From contig JAODBN010000283.1 in assembly GCA_025463965.1 (NCBI GenBank), positions 1 to 14,207 on the forward strand: 14,207 nucleotides of DNA, written 5' to 3'. This DNA is from Acidimicrobiaceae bacterium. Lineage in GTDB: Bacteria; Actinomycetota; Acidimicrobiia; Acidimicrobiales; Bog-793. The position numbers and the translations under genes were made by a program. Positions 1 through 7,267 of the stretch are shown here, piece after piece. The notes under the pieces were generated by a model. It was not told the origin of the DNA. It made no database searches and saw only the letters and a program-made list of their open reading frames with translations. Within the stretch, counting starts at the first letter, position 1, and each line of letters opens with the position of its first letter.

Positions 1-1337
1 TGCAGCCCCGCGGTGGTCTGGGCCGCGTCCGCGGTGTAGGTGTTGGTGGCGGCGTTGAAAGTGTCCGTCCCGTTGCCCTCGTCAGCCACGTACATGGTCG
101 TCGGGCTCGCGAACCACACACCGAAGGGGAAGGCGGTGCTGGCCTTCGACTTGGCGAGCGTGGTTGGGAAGCCCTTCAAGATGCACATGTTGTACGGAGT
201 CAATCCCTTGACTTGGACATCGGCCGGCGTCGTGTCGAAGCTCGGCGCACTCGTGGGAAGCGCTGCGCCGGGCACGGGATCCCCGACTCCGCCCGTCGGG
301 CAGGCAAGACCGGTCGTGTCGACGAAGTAGACGGTGTTGACGCCGTTACTGCCGCTTCCCTTGGTCGTGTAGACGACGTTGTTGGAGACGGTGAGTCCAC
401 GAAAGTTGGTGTCCTTGCCGATCTTGTCCGTGTTGAGCCCGAGCTGGGAGATGTTGAAGCTCCCAAGCGCCGTCGGAGCACCCGGCTGCTGGGCGACCTC
501 GGCCTTTGTCTGAGGGATCAGGAACTGCAGGCCGGTGCCTTCGATGACGCCGTTCGGCTGAGGATTGCCGCCGTTGCCGGCGTTGCCCGCGGTGTACACC
601 GCGCTCGCCCCGTTGCTGTCATTCACGATGGCCGCACGACCGTTGTTGCCGCTGTAGGCGTTCGTCTCGGTGAAGTGGAACTTGCCCTGCGAGTCGAGCG
701 TCGCAACAACCCGGTAGTCCTGGCCGGTGACGGGGTTCGTCGGATCGAGGACCCCGGGGGTGTTCGAATTGGAAACGTCGAGGGCCCCAACCGGCGCGAG
801 GTAGCCCATGAAGGACACCTGGTCTCCCGAGGTGGAAAGGTTCAGCGCAAGCTCGGACTTGGAGCTGAAACTCGTCACCATCTGGTCCTTGGTAGCGGCC
901 GCCCCTCCGCCGTGCGCCTCGGCGGAGTCACCGCTCGACTGAGTGCTGTTCGGCACCTCAAGGGTGCTGACGAGCCGGCCAAAAGGAGACAACTGGTCGA
1001 GGAAGATCGGCGCCGTGACGCCGAAGCTCCCGTCCACAGTGTCGTTGTTGAACACGTAGGGGTAGGTGCCGTCATTGACCGCAAGGGCGCAGGTCGACGT
1101 TCCCGGGGTGCAGCCGGCCGGGAGGTAGGTGGATCCTGCTTGCAGGCCGCCCGCGCCGCTGTAGACCACCCGGCTCACGAGCAGATTGCCGGGGTGCAGG
1201 TCCTTCGAGGACTCCCCACCCGCGGGGCTTCCGAGCCCCGTGGTGAGAAGGACCGTGCCCGCCGCGAGCGCGGCGACTCCGACTGCGAGGCCAGCCCTCC
1301 GAGCGCCTGACCAGCCAGCTTGCAATCTAGTTGTCAT
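1..1337 (-). CDS. Exported propeller-like protein, C-terminus cut by window edge
   Basis: The frame stays open from an ATG at 1337-1335 to the left edge, giving about 445 residues without a stop; the C-terminus is outside the window. The start has a GGAGA Shine-Dalgarno (1342-1346) four bases upstream. The N-terminus is Arg-containing and followed by a hydrophobic stretch (about residues 15-36, GLAVGVAALAAGTVLL), which reads as a Sec signal peptide or anchor. The mature part starts with GNLLVSRVVYSG and contains APIFLDQLSPFGRLV, SFMGYLAP, RVVATLDSQGKFHFTETNAYSGNNGRA (given in part) and FGVWFASPTTMYVADEG. This pattern resembles a family of exported bacterial proteins that open with GNLVV-R-G, carry an FLDE-TP-G-LV element and predict as beta-propellers. 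The function of that family is unknown to me. The gene is divergent from nhaA. Family resemblance is from memory and not verified. Confidence 0.85.
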   Translation of the reverse strand, partial: MTTRLQAGWSGARRAGLAVGVAALAAGTVLLTTGLGSPAGGESSKDLHPGNLLVSRVVYSGAGGLQAGSTYLPAGCTPGTSTCALAVNDGTYPYVFNNDTVDGSFGVTAPIFLDQLSPFGRLVSTLEVPNSTQSSGDSAEAHGGGAAATKDQMVTSFSSKSELALNLSTSGDQVSFMGYLAPVGALDVSNSNTPGVLDPTNPVTGQDYRVVATLDSQGKFHFTETNAYSGNNGRAAIVNDSNGASAVYTAGNAGNGGNPQPNGVIEGTGLQFLIPQTKAEVAQQPGAPTALGSFNISQLGLNTDKIGKDTNFRGLTVSNNVVYTTKGSGSNGVNTVYFVDTTGLACPTGGVGDPVPGAALPTSAPSFDTTPADVQVKGLTPYNMCILKGFPTTLAKSKASTAFPFGVWFASPTTMYVADEGNGTDTFNAATNTYTADAAQTTAGL

Positions 1338-1372
1338 GTGTTCTCCACTTCTCGGCGATCCACGGCAGCAAC

Positions 1373-1405
1373 CTAGGAGGCCGGGATGTCAGGGAGACCG
1401 CCTAG
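1373..1405. promoter_or_regulatory. Imperfect inverted repeat in the divergent promoter region
   Basis: In the 162-bp gap between the divergent gene starts (1337 and 1500), CTAGGAGG (1373-1380) and CCGCCTAG (1398-1405) form an inverted repeat matching at 7 of 8 positions, separated by 17 bases. Such a site could be a regulator operator or part of a transcript leader. No convincing -35/-10 pair was seen on either strand here. Confidence 0.2.
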
Positions 1406-1499
1406 AAGTCCCGCGGGGATGAACTTCCTGCGACCTGCGAGGCCCGCGGGTCGAAACCCTCACCGCGGCCGTTCGGCTCGCCAGACTTAGGATTCGAGG

Positions 1500-3383
1500 A
1501 TGTCGTTCTCGGGCTACACGGCGTGGTCGCACCGCATCGCAAAGCCCCTGCGCGCGTATCTCGAAGCAGATACGGCTAGCGCGGCGGTGCTGATTGCGGC
1601 CACGATCGCCGCGCTCGTCTGGGCGAACGTCAGCGACGCTACGTACGGGACGTTCTGGGGGACGCGACTGGTCGTGCGCGTCGCGGGTGCCGGAGTCAGT
1701 CAGGACCTGAGGGCCTGGGTGAACACCGGCCTGATGACCTTCTTCTTTCTCTCGGTCGGACTCGAGACGCGCCGCGAGTTCGACCTCGGCGAGCTGCGGG
1801 ACAGAAAGCGATTTGCGCTCCCCGTCCTCGCCGGGATCGGCGGGATGACCCTGCCTGTCTTGATCTACCTGCTTTTCAACGCGGGGCGTCCCACAGCGCA
1901 CGGGTGGGGCGCTGCCATGGGGACCGACACCGCGTTCGCCCTCGGGCTGCTCGCTCTTGTCGGCCCGCGCTTTTTGGCCCGGCTGCGGACATTTCTCCTT
2001 GCGGTGCTCGTCGTTGACGACCTTGTCTCGCTCCTCATCATTGCGACCGTGTACACCCATCGCGTCGTCCTCCACGCGCTGGTCGCCGCGGTGGCCCTGG
2101 TCGCCCTGATGCTGATCGTCCGCGCGGCCGGCGTACGCCGTGGATCGGTGTACACGCTGATCGGCTTGGCGATCTGGTTCGCCCTCCTCAAGTCCGGAGT
2201 CGACCCGATCGTGACCGGCCTTGCCATGGGACTGTTGACCTACGCCTACGTGCCGGGACGCGACGAGCTCGAGCGCGCGACCGACCTGTTCCGCCGGTTC
2301 CGAGAACAACCGACCTCACGGCTCGCCCAAACCGCACGGAGCGGGCTCGCGTACGCGCTCTCCCCCAACGAACGCGTTCACGGCCTCGTCCAGCCCTGGA
2401 CGACCTACGTCATCGTGCCGCTGTTCGCCCTCGCGAACATCGGAGTCCCCATCAGTGGAGCGTTCCTCTCGCGCGCCCTCACCTCGCCGGTAACCCTTGG
2501 CATCCTCATCGGATACGTCGTCGGCAAGCCGATCGGGATCACCGCCACCTCGTGGCTCGTCACCAAGATCAGCCATGGCCGGCTCCGGCCGCCGGTTGGG
2601 TGGGGGGCGGTGCTCGGCGGCGCGTCGATCGCCGGCATCGGGTTCACCGAGTCGCTCCTCATCGCCACGCTCGCCTTCAGCGGCCTGGACCTGGCAGATG
2701 CCAAGGTCGCCGTGGTGGCCGGTTTCGTCGTCGCCACCTCGCTCTCCTGGGTCGACTTCAGGGTGATCGCCCGGCTCCCTCGAAAGCTGCGTCTCCGTCT
2801 GCTGCTGAGCAGCGCAGAGCCCATCATCGATCTCGCGGTGCCGGTGGACGTCGAGCGGGACCATCTCCGCGGTCCGATCGACGCTCCGGTGACCATGGTC
2901 GAGTACGGCGACCTCGAATGCGAGTACTGCGGGCGCGCAGAGGGCGTCGTGCGCAAGCTCCTCGCCGACTTCGGCGACCTTCGCTACGTCTGGCGGCACC
3001 TTCCGCTGAACGACGTGCACCCGCACGCCCAGATCGCCGCGGAGGCCACCGAGGCCGCGGCCGACCAAGGGGCCTTCTGGGAGATGCACGATTTTCTGCT
3101 AGAGCACCAGGGAGCCCTGACGAAGAGAGACCTGATCGGCTACGCCGCGCAGCTGCACCTCGACACGGAGCGCTTCGCCGAGGAGCTCCGCCAGCACACC
3201 CACCGCGACCGCATCGCCGAAGACGTCGAAAGCGCGGAGCTCAGCGGAGTGTCGGGCACCCCGACCTTCTTCGTCAACGGACGTCGCCTGTACGGCGCCT
3301 ACGACATCGCCACGCTGTCCGACGCGGTGCGCGTCGCCCGCTTGCGGGCGGCCCGGTTCCCCGGAGAGCGGCAGAACCGGTGA
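1500..3383 (+). CDS. nhaA: Na+/H+ antiporter NhaA fused to a C-terminal DsbA-like domain
   Basis: Residues 1-430 are an NhaA sodium/proton antiporter of the cytoplasmic membrane, which exports Na+ in exchange for protons. The key residues of E. coli NhaA are visible: Asp133 corresponds to D143 (GTDTAFALG), Asp163/164 to D173/D174 (VVDDLVS), and Lys300 to K343 (VGKPIGIT). The Asp spacing of 30 is identical. Residues about 445-627 form a DsbA/thioredoxin-fold domain with a CEYC redox motif (C474-C477) and a cis-proline (T587-P588, SGTPTFFVNG). At 627 residues it is about 240 longer than E. coli NhaA; this fusion is known in actinobacteria. An in-frame TAG at 1488-1490 makes ATG 1500 the earliest start; GAGG directly abuts it, so the ribosome site is poor. 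The gene is convergent with the next gene, 22 bp apart. The role of the redox domain is unproven. Confidence 0.96.
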   Translation: MSFSGYTAWSHRIAKPLRAYLEADTASAAVLIAATIAALVWANVSDATYGTFWGTRLVVRVAGAGVSQDLRAWVNTGLMTFFFLSVGLETRREFDLGELRDRKRFALPVLAGIGGMTLPVLIYLLFNAGRPTAHGWGAAMGTDTAFALGLLALVGPRFLARLRTFLLAVLVVDDLVSLLIIATVYTHRVVLHALVAAVALVALMLIVRAAGVRRGSVYTLIGLAIWFALLKSGVDPIVTGLAMGLLTYAYVPGRDELERATDLFRRFREQPTSRLAQTARSGLAYALSPNERVHGLVQPWTTYVIVPLFALANIGVPISGAFLSRALTSPVTLGILIGYVVGKPIGITATSWLVTKISHGRLRPPVGWGAVLGGASIAGIGFTESLLIATLAFSGLDLADAKVAVVAGFVVATSLSWVDFRVIARLPRKLRLRLLLSSAEPIIDLAVPVDVERDHLRGPIDAPVTMVEYGDLECEYCGRAEGVVRKLLADFGDLRYVWRHLPLNDVHPHAQIAAEATEAAADQGAFWEMHDFLLEHQGALTKRDLIGYAAQLHLDTERFAEELRQHTHRDRIAEDVESAELSGVSGTPTFFVNGRRLYGAYDIATLSDAVRVARLRAARFPGERQNR

Positions 3384-3405
3384 ACGGTCGGAGCGGCGAA
3401 GTGGA

Positions 3406-4617
3406 CTAGCGGCGCTCCCCTCGGCCGTGAGAGGAGGAGACGAACACGAGGCCCTGGGGCTGCACGAGGTCGTCGCCCAGGTCGACGGGACTTACCGTCC
3501 CGCTGTGAAGGTCCAAGGTCCCAAGGAAGTTCGCGGGGTAGTTGGGTGCGGGACACGTCGAGGGCGCGCTGTTGGCGCTGCACGGCGTCGCCGAGACAAA
3601 GACGGTCCCGGGTCGGAAGCTGCCCGTGAAGGCGTCCACGAGGTTGTTCGTGTTGTCCGTCATGTACAGCGTGCCTTGAGACGAAGTCGCCCAGGCGGTG
3701 TCGTTGACCGACTGGGAGAGCTTCAGGACCGACAGGCTCTGGCTCGCCCGGCCAGGCGCTGCGACGTACACCTGCTGCAGATCGCCCTGGCTCGTGAGGA
3801 GAAGGTCACCGGCGAAGCGGGGGCTCGCAGGCGGCACAACCTCGTTCGAGTCCGGGTCGGTGAGTGCCAGCGGCGCGCCCGTTCCCTGAGTCGAACCGTC
3901 GTTCGCCACCGTGGCGCTTGCCTCGTCACCGAAGGCCGGCGTCGCGGTCGCCACGTGCGTGCTCGCGTCGAGGCTGACCGAGTACAGCGCGGGGTAGCTC
4001 GGCTGGGGAGCAGGGGCGCCGGTCGTGCCCGGCGCCGAGGCGGAGATGAAGATCTGGTCCCCGATGACCGAGACCGCGTCGGTGCCCCCGTTGTGGGGAA
4101 GCGGCGTCGGGGAGTACGAGTACTGCACGGCGGTCGTGCTCGCGGGGTCGATCGTGAACAGGCTCGAGTTGAGGTCCTCGTTCACCGTCGCGATCAGCCG
4201 GTCATGTGCCGAATCGGCGGCGAGCCCGTCGGCGTGGCCGGCGAGGCTCCACGAGCCTAGGACGGCGCCCTGGGCCGTGAGCTCTACGACGGTGCTGTCG
4301 AGATTGCCCGTCGAGCTCGCCTGGCCCTGCGGGCCCACGCCGTTCTGGAAGACCACGAACAGGTGACCGTCCATCGCCACCTCGTCGTCGGGCTGGCTGA
4401 CGCCGAGCGTGGCTCCCGAGAAGATCGTCGTGAGGACGTCTTTTGACCGTCCGCTCACCGGATGGTGCTCAGCACCACGGTGGGCGCCGGAGGTTCCCGA
4501 AGACGCCCCGGCGGGGATGGTCGACCAAGCGATTCCCCCCACGAGCATCGCTGAGCCGAGCGCAGCAGGGACGAAGACTCTCGGCCGGCGAGCAGAACGC
4601 GATCGAGCCACGGGCAT
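3406..4617 (-). CDS. Exported propeller-like protein of unknown function (403 aa)
   Basis: The frame could open further upstream, but the ATG at 4617-4615 is preceded by a near-perfect Shine-Dalgarno (AGGAGGTT, 4623-4630) and begins a clear export signal: MPVARSRSARRPRV, a hydrophobic core, then PAGASS, with cleavage near residue 40. The mature protein alternates short hydrophobic strands with Gly/Asp/Ser turns, for example GHLFVVFQNGVG, GLAADSAHDRLIATV, GDQIFISASAPG, GDLLLTSQGDLQQVYVAAPG, GTLYMTDNTNNLVDAFTG and PQGLVFVSS. This is the texture of a beta-propeller (NHL/SMP-30-like) but I cannot name a family. Two Cys lie close together near the C-terminus (CSANSAPSTC), a possible disulphide. 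No catalytic motif is evident. It may bind a ligand or act at the cell surface. The gene faces nhaA tail to tail. Confidence 0.88.
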   Translation of the reverse strand: MPVARSRSARRPRVFVPAALGSAMLVGGIAWSTIPAGASSGTSGAHRGAEHHPVSGRSKDVLTTIFSGATLGVSQPDDEVAMDGHLFVVFQNGVGPQGQASSTGNLDSTVVELTAQGAVLGSWSLAGHADGLAADSAHDRLIATVNEDLNSSLFTIDPASTTAVQYSYSPTPLPHNGGTDAVSVIGDQIFISASAPGTTGAPAPQPSYPALYSVSLDASTHVATATPAFGDEASATVANDGSTQGTGAPLALTDPDSNEVVPPASPRFAGDLLLTSQGDLQQVYVAAPGRASQSLSVLKLSQSVNDTAWATSSQGTLYMTDNTNNLVDAFTGSFRPGTVFVSATPCSANSAPSTCPAPNYPANFLGTLDLHSGTVSPVDLGDDLVQPQGLVFVSSSHGRGERR

Positions 4618-4622
4618 GAAAG

Positions 4623-4630
4623 AACCTCCT
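4623..4630 (-). promoter_or_regulatory. Strong Shine-Dalgarno that sets the start at 4617
   Basis: On the minus strand the sequence is AGGAGGTT, then a few bases, then ATG at 4617. It selects this ATG over the upstream in-frame codons at up to 4869, whose predicted N-terminal extension is Arg/Ser/Pro-rich and would bury the signal peptide. Confidence 0.75.
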
Positions 4631-4872
4631 GAACCGGGAGCCACCTGCGTTGGTGCCCCGTCGAGGCCACGGTAGGGAGAGCGAATGACCTTACGGGAGA
4701 CCCCAGATCCAATGCAGGTGAATTGCTGATGGCGAACGGCTAACGAGCTTGACCGGTGGACTTGACTGCAGCTCCTGACGGGGGGCGCGCTACGCACCCA
4801 GTAACCGCGCCGGCGAGGCGGTCGCACGGGGCGCTCTCCCTGGGTTTGGACCACCGAGCTGGCGCTCACCTC

Positions 4873-4900
4873 TTGTCACCGAGCGTGACTCCAGTAAGAT
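4873..4900 (+). promoter_or_regulatory. Possible orphan sigma70-like promoter
   Basis: TTGTCA (4873-4878) and TAAGAT (4895-4900) are separated by 16 bp, matching the -35 and -10 consensus at 5/6 and 4/6 positions. No coding gene follows on the plus strand before the convergent gene ending at 5181, so a transcript would be a non-coding or antisense RNA. Matches of this quality arise by chance. Confidence 0.15.
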
Positions 4901-5160
4901 CTGCGAGTCGGTTGAACAGCCAGCCGGAACTACCCGCCTCCGGCACTGCCTCGCGCATCTGGATCGTCGGCTCTACCGGTGGGGGAGCACGCGGCATGCA
5001 GATCGAGCCTCTACCTGCTTCGGGTGAGGGCTGAGACGGCGCCCAGCCGCGCTGGCTAAGCCCCCGCTATCAGAGCCGGCACTCCCCCGGCGCCCAATCG
5101 TTCAACCGAGCAGGCCCAGGGAGGTGTTTGCAGCACGCCGAGGGTTCGGCGGCTTTCGAG

Positions 5161-5176
5161 GGGTCGTTTGAGACCC
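5161..5176 (-). terminator. Small hairpin just past the 167-aa gene
   Basis: GGGTC (5161-5165) and GACCC (5172-5176) form a perfect 5-bp stem with a 6-base loop, beginning 5 bases beyond the stop codon of the minus-strand gene. There is no U-tract, so a terminator role is only suggested by position. Confidence 0.25.
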
Positions 5177-5180
5177 TGCC

Positions 5181-5684
5181 CTAAGGGCGGGGAAAGGTGC
5201 CTGAATAGCAGCCACCGACGACGTTGGTGTTGCTGGTGAGGAAGGAGAGGTCACGAGTTGCCGTGACGATCACGCTGTAGCCTCCCGTCACGTCGGGCCC
5301 GTAGGTGAAGGTCTGCGAGATCTGGCCCGCGTTGGACGTGAACCACTCCGTGCCTGTCGTGTCCTCGCCCTTGGGCCCGTAGGTCGTGGTCGTCTCAAAG
5401 AACGCTCCGTGGACCGACCCGAGGCTCGCAACCGGGCCCCCGCCATAGTTGTTCGATACCCCAACCCAAGTGCCAGCTTGCACCGTCGTATCCCCGGAGG
5501 TGTGCGAGAACGCGGGGGTCTGCTCGCCGCCGAAATAGCCGCAGGCGTCGAGCGTGGTCGGCGACGCGACGCCATGGTCAGGGCTTGCCGACGCAGATGG
5601 CACAAGCAACATTCCCGAGCCCAGCCCGACGAGGGTTGCCATCGGTACGACGAGGCGAAGCCGGTTCATCCGGTGGATGTTCAT
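5181..5684 (-). CDS. Small secreted protein of unknown function (167 aa)
   Basis: The ATG at 5684-5682 is preceded by GAGAGGA (5692-5698) about 7 bases upstream and starts a typical signal peptide: MNIHRMNRLRLVVP, a hydrophobic core to about residue 29, and an ASA cleavage motif at 31-33. Upstream in-frame codons to 5870 would place the signal internally and are rejected. The mature protein of about 134 residues is Gly/Thr/Ser/Tyr-rich (VSNNYGGGPVASLGSVHGAF, TYGPDVTGGYSVIV). It has exactly two Cys (C48 and C159) near its two ends, consistent with one disulphide closing a compact beta-rich domain. I do not recognise the family. It is divergent from the aspartic-protease-like gene at 5978, with an inverted-repeat cluster in its upstream region. 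Confidence 0.85.
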   Translation of the reverse strand: MNIHRMNRLRLVVPMATLVGLGSGMLLVPSASASPDHGVASPTTLDACGYFGGEQTPAFSHTSGDTTVQAGTWVGVSNNYGGGPVASLGSVHGAFFETTTTYGPKGEDTTGTEWFTSNAGQISQTFTYGPDVTGGYSVIVTATRDLSFLTSNTNVVGGCYSGTFPRP

Positions 5685-5747
5685 TGCGAATCCTCTCGTG
5701 GGCCGTGAGCTCCGCAGGACGGATGGAGCGGTCTGCTCACCCGGTCG

Positions 5748-5768
5748 GCAGGATCCTGCAACGTGCAG
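5748..5768. promoter_or_regulatory. Overlapping palindromes upstream of the 167-aa gene
   Basis: GCAGGATCCTGC (5748-5759) is a perfect 12-bp palindrome. It overlaps a second inverted repeat, CTGCA-ACG-TGCAG (5756-5768). The pair sits 64-84 bp upstream of the start at 5684, in the 293-bp divergent region shared with the gene at 5978. A regulator binding site is plausible; no promoter boxes were identified with confidence. Confidence 0.3.
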
Positions 5769-5977
5769 ACTGTCGCATGGATAATCGTATGCGGTCAAGG
5801 GTGATCCGCGAGACAAGGAATCTAGAGGCACCATTCGCCGGCAGCCACTCGCAAGCACTCTTGTCAGCACCCAACCTGCCCCGTTCTCCTCCCGGTACGA
5901 CTCACGATGCGCCTCGTTAGCGTCGCTGCACGTGGCATGTCCCGGCGGGCGCTGATCATCGACGCGCCGCCCGCCTC

Positions 5978-7033
5978 ATGATGCGCCGGGGCCTCCCCCG
6001 GCGTCGCGGTCCGCGCCTCGTCGTGGTCGGCGCGGTCATCGCCGTCTTGGCCGTGACGGTCGTTCCGGCTGGCGCTGCGACGGCGGCGACGGGGACTCAC
6101 TTGCTGTCGGTCCCCGCGGCGATAGCTCGCGTCGATCAGATCCCGTGCGCCGAAGCCAAGGCACCCACGAGTGGGGTGAGCGTGCCAGTGGCCGTCGTGC
6201 GACGCGGGCTCGCGCGCGTCGTCTTGATCGGCGTCTGTATCGATGGAGCTGGGCCCTTCCCGTTCGCCCTTGATACCGGTTCGAGCCTCTCGTTGATCGG
6301 CCCGGCGCTCTCGACTCATCTCCACTTGCCGGCTACGGGTGCGCCCCTATTCCTCGGCGTCCTCGGCTGTAACCCCACCCCCCACAAGCGTGTGCAGCTA
6401 CACAGCTGGTCGGCGGGCGGCTTCGTGCTGACGCCTCAGACGCTCGCCGCCGGGCGACTGGGCTCGCCGGGACAAGGGCTGCACTTCTACGGGTTACTCG
6501 GTTCCGACGTGCTGGCGCGCTTTGGCGCAATCCACATCAACTACGCCAACCAGACACTGTCGGTCGCGTCTAGTGAGGGACCGCCATTCACTGGCGGCGC
6601 ACCTCCTCCGGGCTCGAGCGCCGTCTCGGCGTTCGATGCGGCCGTCCACCCTCGTGTCGACGTCGCGGCCCTTGTCTTTTCTGAACAAGGCCGGGTGGTA
6701 GCTATCGTCAATGTTCTCGTCCGCGGCCGGCAAACGCCGTTCATTGTCGATACCGGCGCCGCGTACGTCGCCGCGAACTCATCGTTGGCATCGCAGGCAG
6801 GCCTGCGGGTGGTCCGCACCGAGGAGCTGTCTGACGTGAACTGCCATGCGCACATCCCGATCTACAGGGGTGGCGGCTGGCGACTTGGTCGATTCGTGCT
6901 CCCCGAGGAGCAGATCCTCGGTGCAACGGTCGGTAGCGAGCCGCTTGGCTTGCTCGGCTCGCCGGTGCTCAGCCGGTACGGGGCGTTTGTCCTCGACTAC
7001 AGGTCCGGACGCCTTCTGCTCGGACCAAGCTGA
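5978..7033 (+). CDS. Exported two-lobed aspartic-protease-like protein (retropepsin-like)
   Basis: This 351-residue protein has an Arg-rich N-terminus and hydrophobic core (residues 14-30) followed by PAGAAT, a signal peptide. It contains two aspartic-protease motifs, FALDTGSS (catalytic-type D99) and FIVDTGAA (D258). Each is followed about 70-75 residues later by a matching hydrophobic-hydrophobic-Gly element: GLLGSDVLARFGAIHINY (172-189) and GLLGSPVLSRYGAFVLDY (324-341). This is an internal duplication giving both halves of an aspartic-protease active site in one chain, with motif flanks like retropepsin/Asp_protease_2 proteins. It has four Cys (57, 87, 131, 289). An in-frame TAG near 5919 and no GTG/TTG before it leave ATG 5978 or the adjacent 5981. 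No good Shine-Dalgarno is visible. Proteolysis outside the membrane is inferred, not shown; substrate unknown. Confidence 0.88.
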   Translation: MMRRGLPRRRGPRLVVVGAVIAVLAVTVVPAGAATAATGTHLLSVPAAIARVDQIPCAEAKAPTSGVSVPVAVVRRGLARVVLIGVCIDGAGPFPFALDTGSSLSLIGPALSTHLHLPATGAPLFLGVLGCNPTPHKRVQLHSWSAGGFVLTPQTLAAGRLGSPGQGLHFYGLLGSDVLARFGAIHINYANQTLSVASSEGPPFTGGAPPPGSSAVSAFDAAVHPRVDVAALVFSEQGRVVAIVNVLVRGRQTPFIVDTGAAYVAANSSLASQAGLRVVRTEELSDVNCHAHIPIYRGGGWRLGRFVLPEEQILGATVGSEPLGLLGSPVLSRYGAFVLDYRSGRLLLGPS

Positions 7034-7182
7034 GCAAAACATCGAAACCGACGTGCTGGAGTCCTGCCGACAATTCGGACCGCGCCAGGGGCGTCGCCAG
7101 AGCCACTCTTTGGCGGCGCTGGATGGCTGGCATGGAGGCGGCCGACGTGGCACGGGAGTCCACGAGTTCGTTCGATTCCAAC

Positions 7183-7202
7183 GGCCCGGTTGAGACCGGG
7201 CC
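7183..7202. terminator. Bidirectional GC-rich hairpin between convergent genes
   Basis: GGCCCGGT (7183-7190) and ACCGGGCC (7195-7202) form a perfect 8-bp stem with a TGAG loop. It lies between the end of the protease-like gene (7033) and the end of the convergent 929-aa gene (7268). There is no U-tract, as is common for actinobacterial terminators, so the call rests on stem stability and position. Confidence 0.5.
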
Positions 7203-7205
7203 CGG

Positions 7206-7238
7206 CTGCCTCCTCGGGGATGCCTTGCATCCTGGCAG
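7206..7238. terminator. Second composite hairpin between convergent genes
   Basis: GGATGC (7218-7223) and GCATCC (7227-7232) pair across a CTT loop. The outer arms CTGCC (7206-7210) and GGCAG (7234-7238) extend the structure across an internal bulge. It follows the 8-bp hairpin at 7183-7202 directly, so the two may act as a tandem transcription barrier for both strands. Confidence 0.4.
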
Positions 7239-7267
7239 TAACCAGAGCCCGAAGCTCTGTGCAGCGT

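Larger units (their letters stand above)
4631..5180. other. Intergenic stretch without a convincing gene
   Basis: This 550-bp gap lies between the 5' end of the 403-aa gene and the 3' end of the 167-aa gene, both on the minus strand. It must carry the promoter of the former and the 3' end of the latter. A plus-strand open frame at 4756-5034 (92 codons, GTG start) has no Shine-Dalgarno and no recognisable protein texture, and I do not call it. Short GC hairpins occur near 5045-5055 (CCAGC/GCTGG) and 5138-5151 (GCCG/CGGC). Confidence 0.5.

Noticed and set aside
213..1310. Long plus-strand open frame (365 codons)
   Set aside because: It is antisense to a signal-peptide protein with coherent domain texture. 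Its translation is Arg/Val/Gly-rich with no family pattern, typical of a high-GC shadow frame.
3391..3415. Hairpin GAGCG/CGCTC between nhaA and the convergent gene as terminator
   Set aside because: Only a 5-bp stem with a 15-base loop and no U-tract; not distinguishable from chance.
4615..4869. Longer N-terminus for the 403-aa gene (start at 4869)
   Set aside because: The ATG at 4617 has an AGGAGG Shine-Dalgarno and begins a clean signal peptide. The extension would bury it and lies in promoter-like DNA.
4756..5034. Plus-strand open frame of 92 codons in the large intergenic region
   Set aside because: GTG start with no Shine-Dalgarno, low-complexity composition and no recognisable motif.
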